From positions 1-55,460 of the forward strand of contig CAJAUT010000025.1 in NCBI GenBank assembly GCA_903945195.1: a stretch of DNA of 55,460 nt, written 5' to 3'. Each line of letters begins with the position of its first letter. Within the stretch, counting starts at the first letter, position 1. The notes under the pieces are model-generated. The model was not told the DNA's origin and ran no database searches. It saw only the letters and a list, made by a program, of their open reading frames with translations. Shown piece after piece: positions 1-12,696 of the stretch. A program made the position numbers and the translations under genes. The stretch is from an uncultured bacterium. GTDB taxonomy: Bacteria; Patescibacteriota; Microgenomatia; UBA1400; UBA12108.

Positions 1-6
1 AGAACA

Positions 7-59
7 GGCGTGTACCACCGATTTTATCGGTGCGACGGCGTGCACCACTTTCAAGGTGA
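7..59. repeat. Tandem REP-like units: GGCGTGYACCAC followed by a short hairpin, twice
   Basis: ggcgtgtaccac (7-18) and ggcgtgcaccac (37-48); CACCGAT-ttt-ATCGGTG stem at 16-32. Confidence 0.5.
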
Positions 60-180
60 TGTTCATACAATTTTTGTGATTTTGCTGGTTTATGAGAATT
101 TGGTGATAAAATGAGTCCGAGCAGAGTCATATATCTGCACCTACGTCAAGACTTCGGCGGGCTAGCCCACTTGATGTCAT

Positions 181-252
181 GGCCCTATCGTCCAGTGGTT
201 AGGACACTTGGTTTTCATCCAAGTAACTAGAGTTCGATTCTCTATAGGGTCA
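181..252 (+). tRNA. tRNA-Glu(TTC)
   Basis: Acceptor GGCCCTA/TAGGGTC, anticodon loop with TTC, T-loop GTTCGATTC. Confidence 0.93.
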
Positions 253-263
253 CAAATAATAAA

Positions 264-286
264 AACCACCGCAAGGTGGTCTTTTT
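264..286 (+). terminator. Rho-independent-type terminator after tRNA-Glu
   Basis: ACCACC-gcaa-GGTGGT followed by ctttttg. Confidence 0.75.
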
Positions 287-391
287 GTATCTATTAACTC
301 GTTAGAGTCGTACCTGCCCGAGCAGCGCTCGAGCATCCGACGGAGAGTGCTATGCACCCGCCTAGTGCAATTTCACGAAGTGAATTGCTGA

Positions 392-410
392 ATTCTCTAT
401 AGGGTCACAA
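392..410 (+). repeat. 19-bp direct repeat of the tRNA-Glu 3' end (att-like)
   Basis: ATTCTCTATAGGGTCACAA identical to 237-255. Confidence 0.85.
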
Positions 411-414
411 GTAA

Positions 415-690
415 CTATTTAGAAAATATATTCCGTCCAAATTTAGTCAAAGTCTGTGCTTTGGCTATGCCATTTGCTTCGGTTCGATGTACAACAAGAG
501 TACCAAGTTCGCTACCATTAGGGGAAATTCTTAATAAGCCGATATTATGACCGGTACCAATAGTGTATTGAAGGTGATGATTAATCAGATCTAAAAAAAC
601 CTGACAGTTCAGATCAAAAACAGCTGTAAAAATAATATCTTTTCTCCAATTAAGTAGCGAATAGCATCCAAGATCACACTCCGGTTCCAA
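415..690 (-). CDS. hypothetical protein (orphan beside tRNA-Glu repeat)
   Basis: 91-aa ORF, no family recognised. Confidence 0.45.
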   Translation of the reverse strand: MEPECDLGCYSLLNWRKDIIFTAVFDLNCQVFLDLINHHLQYTIGTGHNIGLLRISPNGSELGTLVVHRTEANGIAKAQTLTKFGRNIFSK

Positions 691-866
691 TCATTCCATC
701 CATACATCTCTACTATTCATGGGAAGATTTTATCTCAATCTCTTCTACATTCAATACAGATATAACAGCTTAATGATATATACGGTAGTAATTATTGAAT
801 TTCTACATAGCAAATGCGTAAAAATCGTTGACGGAAATAACTGTGTCTGTTAACATAAAGTTCCAT

Positions 867-1625
867 ATGGCACTAAATATATCAATCAGCGCAGAGCCGA
901 TTGCTCATTTATTTGGGTTAACGGTTACAAACTCACTTTTAACAGGATGGATTGTCACCGCTATACTCGCAATTTCAGTCTATCTATTTAGCCGCAAAAT
1001 CAATTTCAAAAAAGCTCCAGGTAGATTACAGTCTTTTGTCGAGATGATTGTTGAAGCACTATTTAATCTAGTAGAATCCATCGCAGGCCGCGAAAAAGCC
1101 AAGGTTTTCTTCCCCCTAGTTGGCACATTGTTTGTATTTATCATCTTCTCCAACTGGTCTGGACTTCTTCCAGGATTAGCCTCTATTGGTATTCGCGAAG
1201 AACTCCACGGTGCATCTGTCCTGATCCCATTCTGGCGCGCACCTACAGCCGATATCAACACGACCCTAGCTCTAGGCTTAATTACCATGATCATGGTACA
1301 AGTTTATGGATACAAATATTTAGGTCTTAAATATTTCAAAAAATTCTTCGACTTTAGCAACCCCATCAAATTCTTTGTCGGCATCCTCGAACTTATTTCT
1401 GATTTCTCCAAAATCATCTCATTTACATTCCGTCTATTTGGCAATATCATTGCCGGCGAAATTCTCCTCCTAGTTATGGGCATGCTTGTGCCAGTGCTAG
1501 GTACCACTCCATTTATAGCCCTTGAAATCTTCGTAGGCTTTGTTCAAGCCCTCGTCTTTATGATGCTCGCGTCAGTCTTTATCAACATGGCCACACTTGG
1601 TCATGGAGACGAACATCACGAGTAA
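867..1625 (+). CDS. atpB: F0F1 ATP synthase subunit a
   Basis: Start set at ATG 867 (MALNISISAEPIAHLFG...); FRLFGNIIAGE motif; operon position. Confidence 0.93.
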   Translation: MALNISISAEPIAHLFGLTVTNSLLTGWIVTAILAISVYLFSRKINFKKAPGRLQSFVEMIVEALFNLVESIAGREKAKVFFPLVGTLFVFIIFSNWSGLLPGLASIGIREELHGASVLIPFWRAPTADINTTLALGLITMIMVQVYGYKYLGLKYFKKFFDFSNPIKFFVGILELISDFSKIISFTFRLFGNIIAGEILLLVMGMLVPVLGTTPFIALEIFVGFVQALVFMMLASVFINMATLGHGDEHHE

Positions 1626-1637
1626 TTAATTATTTAA

Positions 1638-1892
<255 letters not shown>

Positions 1893-1901
1893 AGGAGCCA
1901 T

Positions 1902-2378
1902 ATGGAAATAGACATCAAGCAAGTTTTGCTTCAGCTATTAAATTTTGGCATCTTGGTTGCGCTCTTTAGTAAATTTGCGTTCAAACCACTGACAAAAATT
2001 CTAGACGATCGTTCTAAAAAGATCGCAGAAGGTCAAGCTGCGGCAGAAAAAAGTCTTAAAGAATTAGCAAACACTGAAAAGAAGCAAGCAGAAAAGCTCG
2101 CAGAAGCCAGTAAAAAAGCAGCCGCAATTATCGCCGAAGCTAAAGCCGAAAGCAAAAAGCTAGGAGTAGAGCTCATAGCCGAAGCCAAAAATGTAGCAGC
2201 CGTAGAACTAGCCAAGCAAAAGGAATCCTTCCAAAAAGAACTAGAAGGCGAAGAGCTCAAGCTCAAAGCCCGCATAGCCGATTTGGTTGTAGAAACCACA
2301 AAGACTGTCTTGTCAGCTAGTTTATCTGCCAGCGAACTAAAATCAATTACAGCCAAGGAGCTCTCAAAGCTAAAATAA
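1902..2378 (+). CDS. atpF: F0F1 ATP synthase subunit b
   Basis: N-terminal TM plus Ala/Lys/Glu-rich helix; operon context. Confidence 0.93.
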   Translation: MEIDIKQVLLQLLNFGILVALFSKFAFKPLTKILDDRSKKIAEGQAAAEKSLKELANTEKKQAEKLAEASKKAAAIIAEAKAESKKLGVELIAEAKNVAAVELAKQKESFQKELEGEELKLKARIADLVVETTKTVLSASLSASELKSITAKELSKLK

Positions 2379-2379
2379 T

Positions 2380-2727
2380 ATGACAAATGCATCTGATCTT
2401 ATTGTCAAAACACTTCTAGCTCATCTAAAACAGTCTGGTCAAATGGATCAAATAGGAGCGGTTGTTGATGCTCTTAAAGCAACCACTGAGTACAAAAACT
2501 CTAAATCCAAAGCAGTAGTTACATCAGCTACCAAACTAGAAGCATCTGAGCTAAAGACTATCAAGTCGTATTTAACCAAATCTATTGGCGATGATTACGA
2601 GCTTGAGCAACAAGTTGATCCATCGCTTGTGGGTGGTTTTACCCTCCAGATCAACGATACCTTTATAGATGCATCTGTCTTAGGCAAGATTAATATGGTC
2701 CAAAATAAACTTACAGCAAAGGAATAG
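2380..2727 (+). CDS. atpH: F0F1 ATP synthase subunit delta (short)
   Basis: Position between atpF and atpA; C-terminal [26 protein letters not shown]. Confidence 0.88.
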   Translation: MTNASDLIVKTLLAHLKQSGQMDQIGAVVDALKATTEYKNSKSKAVVTSATKLEASELKTIKSYLTKSIGDDYELEQQVDPSLVGGFTLQINDTFIDASVLGKINMVQNKLTAKE

Positions 2728-2729
2728 CT

Positions 2730-4274
2730 ATGAAAACCAGTACAAAAATACTAGGTAAAGATCTAGAAAAAGAACTTCTCAAACAACTAGAAGGACTAGA
2801 TACTAGTACTATAGTTAGCAATGTCGGATCCATCTTGAGTGTTGGAGATGGCGTGGCTACTATATCTGGTTTATCCGGAGTGATGATGAACGAAATCATC
2901 ACTTTGCCTGGCGGCACAATGGGTCTTGCTCTCTCACTTCTTAAAGACACTGTCTCAGTGGTGCTACTTGGCGAATACACTCATCTCAAGCAAGGAGACA
3001 GAGCTACAGCTACAGGCAAAGTATTATCAGTTCCAGTAGGTCCAGCTTTCCAGGGTCGCGTAGTAAATGCACTCAACCAGCCAATCGATGGCAAACCAGC
3101 ACCAAAAGCAGAGATGATGTTGCCTGTTGAACGCATCGCCCAAGGTGTCATCACACGTCAACACGTCTCCCAGCCTGTCCAGACAGGTATCATCGCCATA
3201 GACGCCATGATTCCAGTCGGTCGTGGACAGCGCGAGCTCATCATAGGTGATCGTGGAATAGGTAAATCATCTATCGCCATCACCACCATCATGAATCAAA
3301 AAGATCAAAATCTAAAATGTATCTACGTCACTATCGGCCAGAAACGTTCCTTTGTGGCCCAACTAGAAGCCACCCTCGAAAAATACGGAGCTATGGAGTA
3401 CACGACGATCGTAGCTGCAACAGCTTCTGATCCAGCCGCTATGCAGTTCCTAGCTCCTTACTCTGCCACATGTCTAGGTGAATACTACGCCGAGCACGGC
3501 CAAGATGCCCTCATCATCTATGATGATCTATCTAAACACGCTTGGGCTTACCGCGAGATCTCACTTCTACTTCGTCGCCCCTCAGGCCGCGAAGCCTACC
3601 CAGGTGACGTCTTCTATCTACACTCACGTCTACTCGAGCGTTCATGCCGTCTCAATAAAGAATACGGTGGTGGCTCTTTGACAGCTTTACCTATCATCGA
3701 GACTCAAGCAGGTGATGTATCTGCCTATATCCCCACAAACGTCATCTCTATCACCGATGGTCAGATTTATCTAGAAACCGATCTCTTCAACTCTGGATTT
3801 AAACCAGCAATCAACTCAGGTCTTTCAGTCTCTCGTGTAGGAGGCGATGCTCAAATCAAAGCTATGAAAAAAGTCGCCGGACGTTTACGTCTAGATTTAG
3901 CTCAATATCGCGAGCTAGCAGCTTTTTCACAGTTTGCTTCGGATTTAGATGCCAAAACCAAAGCTCAACTCGACAAAGGCGCACGTGTCTCAGAGATCCT
4001 CAAGCAAGGTTGGGATGAGCCACTGGCCGTGGAAAAACAAGTAGTGCTCATCTGGGCAGTCACAGAAGGTCATGCCTCTACTATCGAACTCAAGCACATG
4101 AGTGCCTGGAAAAAGATTGTCCTTGAGTATCTGGATGGCAAAGCCGGTCAAAAACTCTGTGATCTACTCAAAAAAGAAGGCGCTTTGTCTGATGAAATCA
4201 TCAAACAAATGAAAAAAACTGTCGAAGAATGCCTTTTACTATCACAGCACTTAACCATCAAAACAGATAACTAA
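2730..4274 (+). CDS. atpA: F0F1 ATP synthase subunit alpha
   Basis: GDRGIGKSS Walker A, operon context. Confidence 0.97.
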   Translation: MKTSTKILGKDLEKELLKQLEGLDTSTIVSNVGSILSVGDGVATISGLSGVMMNEIITLPGGTMGLALSLLKDTVSVVLLGEYTHLKQGDRATATGKVLSVPVGPAFQGRVVNALNQPIDGKPAPKAEMMLPVERIAQGVITRQHVSQPVQTGIIAIDAMIPVGRGQRELIIGDRGIGKSSIAITTIMNQKDQNLKCIYVTIGQKRSFVAQLEATLEKYGAMEYTTIVAATASDPAAMQFLAPYSATCLGEYYAEHGQDALIIYDDLSKHAWAYREISLLLRRPSGREAYPGDVFYLHSRLLERSCRLNKEYGGGSLTALPIIETQAGDVSAYIPTNVISITDGQIYLETDLFNSGFKPAINSGLSVSRVGGDAQIKAMKKVAGRLRLDLAQYRELAAFSQFASDLDAKTKAQLDKGARVSEILKQGWDEPLAVEKQVVLIWAVTEGHASTIELKHMSAWKKIVLEYLDGKAGQKLCDLLKKEGALSDEIIKQMKKTVEECLLLSQHLTIKTDN

Positions 4275-4276
4275 CT

Positions 4277-7015
<2,739 letters not shown>

Positions 7016-7054
7016 GCATTTGCCTTTCGTTCGGGAAGTAGGTAGTATAGACTC

Positions 7055-7528
7055 ATGACAAGAGTTTTAGGCATCGATCCAGGCACACATCGAATCGGTT
7101 GGGGAGTAGTAGATGGTACACCTTCAAGGTGTAACCTTGTAGCCTGTGGTTGTATCGAATTTCCTGCGGGCACGCAAAAATCTCAGTATCTGTTGAAGAT
7201 TCAATCGGAAATAGAGGGTTTGATTCTCAAATATAGTCCTGAAAAAGTAGGTATTGAAGCATTATTCGTCCAGAAAAACCTAAAGACCGTGACCAGCGTG
7301 GCCGAAGCTCGCGGTGTCATCCTTTACACCTTTGCCAAGCACGATTTATCCTGGACCGAGCTTTCTCCAAACACTATCAAATCTGTAGTCGCTGGCGCAG
7401 GCAATGCCGTCAAGCAAGATGTGCAGCGTATGGTAGGATTACTTCTGCATATAGATACCAAGAAATTACTAGATGATACAACGGATGCACTAGCTATTGC
7501 CCTAGCCGTGCAAGCTACCAAACTATGA
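7055..7528 (+). CDS. ruvC: Holliday junction endodeoxyribonuclease RuvC
   Basis: LGIDPGTHRIGWGVV, GIEALFVQKNLKT, followed by ruvA. Confidence 0.96.
   Translation: MTRVLGIDPGTHRIGWGVVDGTPSRCNLVACGCIEFPAGTQKSQYLLKIQSEIEGLILKYSPEKVGIEALFVQKNLKTVTSVAEARGVILYTFAKHDLSWTELSPNTIKSVVAGAGNAVKQDVQRMVGLLLHIDTKKLLDDTTDALAIALAVQATKL
7118..7142. repeat. REP-like element inside ruvC (RAYT-family palindrome)
   Basis: ACACCTTCAAGGTGTAACCTTGTAG; same unit as at 14778 and 15294. Confidence 0.75.
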
Positions 7529-8076
7529 TTAGCTACTTGTCGGGCCAGATACTTCACCATACAAAAGATGGGGCAGTCATAGTAGTCTCTGGAGTCGGCT
7601 ACGAAGTTATCGGACTTTGGTTGGGACGACTTGCTTTAGGCACGCAGATAACGCTTTACACTTATAACTATATAGAAAACGAAAGCATCCCTCGCCTCAT
7701 CGGTTGCCAGTCTAAAGAAGCTCGCGATCTTTTGATAGAGCTCATCTCGGTAAATGGCGTAGGTCCCAAGATGGCGGGTCGTATTCTAGACGCAGCCAGC
7801 CCTCAGTCCATCAAATCAGCCATCACTACAGGCGATCTAGATTTCTTGACTCATATCAAAGGTCTAGGCAAAAAAACCGCCCAAAAGATCATCCTCGATC
7901 TAGGCAAGACCTTGGTCGAAGCCGTCAGCTCTGCCAATAGTTATATCTACGACGCGCTCTCTGCTCTATCTTTTGATAAACGCGAAATAGACAAAGTCTT
8001 AGAGTCAACCGATCTCACCGGTCTTTCAGAGTCACAAGCGTTATCCGTAGTACTTAAAAAATTGGGTAAAAAATGA
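7525..8076 (+). CDS. ruvA: Holliday junction DNA helicase RuvA
   Basis: HhH motifs VNGVGPKMAGRIL, IKGLGKKTAQKIILDL. Confidence 0.95.
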   Translation: MISYLSGQILHHTKDGAVIVVSGVGYEVIGLWLGRLALGTQITLYTYNYIENESIPRLIGCQSKEARDLLIELISVNGVGPKMAGRILDAASPQSIKSAITTGDLDFLTHIKGLGKKTAQKIILDLGKTLVEAVSSANSYIYDALSALSFDKREIDKVLESTDLTGLSESQALSVVLKKLGKK

Positions 8077-9068
8077 CAGACACAATTTTAGAACCAAATG
8101 TCATCGCCGAAGAAGTGCAGATCGACGTCACTCTGCGTCCTAGGTCACTTTCAGATTTTGTCGGACAACCTCGCCTTAAGCAGTCACTTGAATTAGCTCT
8201 TTCTGCAGCCAAAAAAAGGGGAGAGCCCATCGACCATGTATTGCTATATGGCCCTCCAGGATTAGGCAAGACCACGCTTTCTCATATCATCGCCAGTGAA
8301 CAAGGTGGCAGTATCCACGTGACTACAGGCCCAGCTTTAACAAGAGCTGGTGACCTAGCAGCACTGCTGACTAATTTAGAAGAAGGTGATGTCCTCTTTA
8401 TCGACGAGATTCATAGACTCAGCAAAGTAGTAGAAGAGACGCTATATTCAGGCATGGAAGACGGTAGACTAGATCTAGTCTTGGGTAAAGGGCCAGCTGC
8501 CCGCACCGTGACAGTGGACTTGAAGCCATTTACTCTCGTTGGTGCCACTACCATGTACGGTTCATTGTCCGGTCCTTTGCGTTCTCGTTTTGGCATCATC
8601 AACAAACTAGAATATTACAGTGACGTAGATTTATCCGCAGTCCTAACCCGCTCCGCCAGTATCCTAAAGATCACGCTCGATAAAGATGCTGTAGTTGCCC
8701 TAGCCAAGAGATCGCGTGGCACACCTCGTATCGCCAATAGACTCCTCAGGCGCGCCCGCGATACGGCAGAGATCCACTATGCTAGCCATTTAAGTAAAAA
8801 AGCCGTCGAAGAAACAGTCAAACTCCTAGAGATAGACGAGCTTGGACTAGACGCTTCCGACCGCGAACTGCTAACTCGTATCATCAAGCACCATAAAGGT
8901 GGGCCAGTCGGTGTAGAGACACTAGCTAGCGCCCTCTCAGAAGACTCAGGCACCATAGAAGAGGTCTACGAGCCATATCTCATCCAGCTAGGACTCCTAG
9001 CTCGTACCAAAGCTGGTCGAATAGTCACAGACAAAGCCTACACTCACCTGGGACTAAAAAGAGTATGA
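8073..9068 (+). CDS. ruvB: Holliday junction DNA helicase RuvB
   Basis: RPRSLSDFVGQ, LLYGPPGLGKTTLSHIIA. Confidence 0.97.
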   Translation: MTDTILEPNVIAEEVQIDVTLRPRSLSDFVGQPRLKQSLELALSAAKKRGEPIDHVLLYGPPGLGKTTLSHIIASEQGGSIHVTTGPALTRAGDLAALLTNLEEGDVLFIDEIHRLSKVVEETLYSGMEDGRLDLVLGKGPAARTVTVDLKPFTLVGATTMYGSLSGPLRSRFGIINKLEYYSDVDLSAVLTRSASILKITLDKDAVVALAKRSRGTPRIANRLLRRARDTAEIHYASHLSKKAVEETVKLLEIDELGLDASDRELLTRIIKHHKGGPVGVETLASALSEDSGTIEEVYEPYLIQLGLLARTKAGRIVTDKAYTHLGLKRV

Positions 9069-10564
9069 GATTTGTATTTAAGTTACGATCCTTGCGCGAT
9101 TGTAGGCGAGTGATCGTAACTTTTGTGCTTATGATGCTACTTTTCTCCACTCCCGCCCGTGCTCTCTACGATCCCCGCACGGTCCCTACAAACAAAGCTG
9201 GTGTACATATTTTAAGTACTAGCGAATTATCTGACGCAGCCAAACTCGTAAACAGTAATGGTGGCGACTGGGGCTATGTCATCATCCCTATCCAGCCAAC
9301 CGATCGCGATAAAGCCAAATGGCAATCATTCATGGCTGAGGCCAAGGAAAAGCACGTGATCCCAATCATTAGGATCACTACCATTCCAAGAGGTGGCACT
9401 TGGGCGACCGGCCACGACACCGATCTAGTCGACTTTGCCAATTTCCTAGGAGAGCTCAACTGGCCGATCGAAAACAGATATATTGTGCTGTTCAACGAAG
9501 TAAATAGGTCGACCGAGTGGGGAGGTACAGTAGACCCCGAAAAATACGCAAGCATCGTCAAAAATGCCTACGCCATTTTCAAAGAAAGGTCTGAAGGTTT
9601 CTTTATGTTAGGCCCTTCGCTAGATCTGGCCTTACCTAACTCGAGTACTTCCTTATCAGCCCAAAATTATCTCTCCCGCATGCGCTCGTTTGATCCGCTA
9701 GTATTTACCTTTTTTGATGGTTGGTCTAGTCATAGCTACCCAAATCCAGCATTCTCAGCCCCAGTCAAAAAAACGGGTCTACAAAGTATTGTTGGGTACA
9801 AAAGTGAGCTAAGTTATCTAAAGCTCGCCCCCAAGCCCGTCTTTATCACCGAAACAGGTTGGGATCAAACTAAAATTAAAGACTCTGTATTAGCTGGGTA
9901 CTGGAGCAGCGCTTGGGAGATCTGGCAAAGCGATATTAATGTAGTGGCAGTCACCCCATTTGTCCTACAAGGTGGAGAACAATTTAAGATCTTCTCACTA
10001 GTCAAAGATGACGGAAACTATAGCGCCTCAGGTCAATCGGTTTACAATCTCCCAAAGTCGAAAGGGTCACCAAAGATTGTCGAATCAGCTGCAAAAACAA
10101 GCGTAGGTACTTCCCCCAAACAACCCAAATGGACTATGCCATTTTTCAAAAACTCAAAAGCAGTCTATAAACTAGAAAATATTTTTAGGGTGTTACTTGG
10201 GCTACCAGTAAAACAATCAGCCACTCTCAAAGACATAAATATCTCGGTCGAGCTATCCCAAAATGCCAAGCAATGGGAAAAGGGATTATCTGGCAGAGTA
10301 GATCTAGGGGACACCGACGGTATGCTGTTTGTCTTTCCTCAATATCACATCCCAGTTTTTTGGATGAAAGACATGAACTTCCCAATCGACATGATCTGGA
10401 TCGCAGGGGGAAAAGTAGTCGATATCACGAGTGATGCCAAAGTTGAGACCTCGGACAAACTCCCTACCTACTCACCAGTCGTTCCAGTCAACATGATCCT
10501 AGAGACACGTGCTGGCTGGGCACAAGAAAACAATATCGCTATCGGTGATGAGTTATATCTATGA
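9065..10564 (+). CDS. Secreted GH-like domain protein fused to C-terminal DUF192 domain
   Basis: Signal peptide; TIM-barrel-like hydrolase features (FNEVNRS, FITETGWDQ); C-terminal GMLFVFPQYHIPVFWMKDMNFPIDMIWI DUF192 signature. Confidence 0.7.
   Translation: MRFVFKLRSLRDCRRVIVTFVLMMLLFSTPARALYDPRTVPTNKAGVHILSTSELSDAAKLVNSNGGDWGYVIIPIQPTDRDKAKWQSFMAEAKEKHVIPIIRITTIPRGGTWATGHDTDLVDFANFLGELNWPIENRYIVLFNEVNRSTEWGGTVDPEKYASIVKNAYAIFKERSEGFFMLGPSLDLALPNSSTSLSAQNYLSRMRSFDPLVFTFFDGWSSHSYPNPAFSAPVKKTGLQSIVGYKSELSYLKLAPKPVFITETGWDQTKIKDSVLAGYWSSAWEIWQSDINVVAVTPFVLQGGEQFKIFSLVKDDGNYSASGQSVYNLPKSKGSPKIVESAAKTSVGTSPKQPKWTMPFFKNSKAVYKLENIFRVLLGLPVKQSATLKDINISVELSQNAKQWEKGLSGRVDLGDTDGMLFVFPQYHIPVFWMKDMNFPIDMIWIAGGKVVDITSDAKVETSDKLPTYSPVVPVNMILETRAGWAQENNIAIGDELYL
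9080..9122. repeat. 11-bp inverted repeat over the start of the GH/DUF192 gene
   Basis: AAGTTACGATC (9080-9090) and GATCGTAACTT (9112-9122). Confidence 0.65.
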
Positions 10565-11247
10565 TTTACATCTTCCACGGTGACGGCTCAGGCACATCTC
10601 GCAAATTACTAGCTGATGCAGTCGCAAAGGACAAATCAAACGGTCATGAGATCAGGACGCTAGAAGGGGACAAGCTCGCTCCTCGCGATCTAGAGTCAGT
10701 ACTCTCTACAGCTAGTCTCTTTTCTATCGAGTCTATCGTCATCGAAAACTTACTTTCAAGGTTGCGATCAAAAGACAAAGATGCCTGTATAGATCTAGTC
10801 TCGACGTACAAAGGTGACAAAAATATTTATCTCTGGGACAAAAAAGAAGTCACCCCAGCAAATCTTAAAAAGTTTACAACTGCCAAGATCTCAAACTCCA
10901 AAGCTCCCACCGAGATGTTCTCATTTTTAGAATCTATTGAACCAGGTAATGTCAAAAACTCTCTAACTCTTTTGCATAAACTAGTTTTAGAAACCGAAGA
11001 CATCATAGTCTTTACCATGTTAGCCCGTCAGATTGCATATCTGATCATGATGAAAAGTGGTTCAAGCCCCAAATTTTCCCCCTGGCAGGTCGGAAAACTT
11101 CGCGCTCAGGCAGTACTTTGGACTGGCCCTCAACTTGAGATATTTATCAAAGAACTCACTCGGATTGATTTATCCATCAAAACAGGCATGTCCAAACTTA
11201 GTTACACCGACCACCTTGACTTATTGCTATCAGATTTACTAAGATAA
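10561..11247 (+). CDS. holA: DNA polymerase III subunit delta-like (HolA family)
   Basis: MIYIFHGDGSGTSRKLL start, HolA-like architecture. Confidence 0.65.
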   Translation: MIYIFHGDGSGTSRKLLADAVAKDKSNGHEIRTLEGDKLAPRDLESVLSTASLFSIESIVIENLLSRLRSKDKDACIDLVSTYKGDKNIYLWDKKEVTPANLKKFTTAKISNSKAPTEMFSFLESIEPGNVKNSLTLLHKLVLETEDIIVFTMLARQIAYLIMMKSGSSPKFSPWQVGKLRAQAVLWTGPQLEIFIKELTRIDLSIKTGMSKLSYTDHLDLLLSDLLR

Positions 11248-11274
11248 AGCCCTTATAGGGATACAAGGAGATTT

Positions 11275-12693
11275 ATGCAAATTGTAAAAACGATTAATCC
11301 TGAAATCTTCCGAGGTTATGATCTTAGAGGAGTAGTAGATGTAGATTTAAATGTAGATGTAATGTATACCCTAGGTCGCGCATACGCCACTTTTCTTAGC
11401 GAGAGACGAATCTCAGAATCAACTGTGGGTAGAGACAATCGCTTAACGGGCGAAGAGTATAGTAAGGCATTCATTCAAGGATTAAACGATGGTGGTATCA
11501 ACACAATCGATATAGGACTATCTTTATCTCAGATTGTATATTTTTCTTCGTACTATTTCCAAATTAAAGGCTCTGTTATGGTTTCCGCTTCCCACAATCC
11601 CGCTAATTTTAATGGACTTAAATTAGGTGTAGGTTTTTCGGATACAATGATCACTGAAGAAATCCAATATCTCAGGCAGGTAGTCGAAAAAGGTAAATAT
11701 TCTGAAGGAAAAGGTATAAACAGATCCGAAGATATTTTTGAAGCATACAAGAATGACATAATCAAAAGATTTAATTTAAAAAAGAAATGGAAAATTGTAA
11801 TTGATGGTTGTAATACAGGATCTGGAGTATTTTATCCAGCCATATTTAAAGCTGCGGGTTGCGAAGTAATTGAACAAAATTGTGTACCAGATGGCAATTT
11901 TCCACTAGGCGTTCCAGATCCTACAGAAGTGGAAGTATTAGAAAGAGTATCAAAAACTGTCAAATCAGAAAAAGCGGACATTGGTTTCGCTTACGACACG
12001 GATGGAGATCGCATGTCAGTAGTCGATGATAAAGGGAATATTTTATGGATGGATTCTATAGTCGCTCTATTTGCGCAAGATGTCTTAGACTTCATGCCAG
12101 GGGCAAACATTGTCTACAACACCCTATGTTCACGTCAAGTGACAGAAGCCATAGAAAAAGCAGGTGGCAAACCAGTTATGTGGCTCACAGGTCATTCATT
12201 TATTAAAGCCAAAGTAAAAGAAGCTAGATCACCTTTTGGTGGTGAATTATCTGGGCATATTTTCTTTATGGACAATTTCTACGGTCATGATGATGGTGCT
12301 AATGCTTCGCTTAGATTACTACAATATTTAGAGCGAAAAAATGAAACTCTTAGTCAGGCATTCTCTAAACTAAATGTCTATGTAAGCTCTCCAGAAATCA
12401 AATTTGGCTTAGCAGATGCTATCAAATTCCAGCTGATAGATAATGAAATCAAAGCCGAATTTAAGCAAGCTTGGCCTTTCGCTAAGTTTACTGAAATTGA
12501 AGGAATTAGAATGGACAACGAAGAAGAGATGGCTATAGTCAGAGCATCCCAAAATGGTCCATATATCACCGTCAAGTTTGAAGGTAAGACTCAAGAGATC
12601 TACGACAATGTCAAAGTGCATGTCAGAGAGATCCTCAAAAAATATCCTCAAATCGACTGGAGCAAGGGCGTAAATACCCACGCTTTGGATTGA
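11275..12693 (+). CDS. phosphomannomutase/phosphoglucomutase
   Basis: FRGYDLRGV, SASHNPANFNGLKLG, DTDGDRMSVVD. Confidence 0.94.
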   Translation: MQIVKTINPEIFRGYDLRGVVDVDLNVDVMYTLGRAYATFLSERRISESTVGRDNRLTGEEYSKAFIQGLNDGGINTIDIGLSLSQIVYFSSYYFQIKGSVMVSASHNPANFNGLKLGVGFSDTMITEEIQYLRQVVEKGKYSEGKGINRSEDIFEAYKNDIIKRFNLKKKWKIVIDGCNTGSGVFYPAIFKAAGCEVIEQNCVPDGNFPLGVPDPTEVEVLERVSKTVKSEKADIGFAYDTDGDRMSVVDDKGNILWMDSIVALFAQDVLDFMPGANIVYNTLCSRQVTEAIEKAGGKPVMWLTGHSFIKAKVKEARSPFGGELSGHIFFMDNFYGHDDGANASLRLLQYLERKNETLSQAFSKLNVYVSSPEIKFGLADAIKFQLIDNEIKAEFKQAWPFAKFTEIEGIRMDNEEEMAIVRASQNGPYITVKFEGKTQEIYDNVKVHVREILKKYPQIDWSKGVNTHALD

Positions 12694-12696
12694 TCT

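Noticed and set aside
2033-2392. Minus-strand Ser/Ala-rich ORF
   Set aside because: Antisense to atpF; low-complexity shadow ORF.
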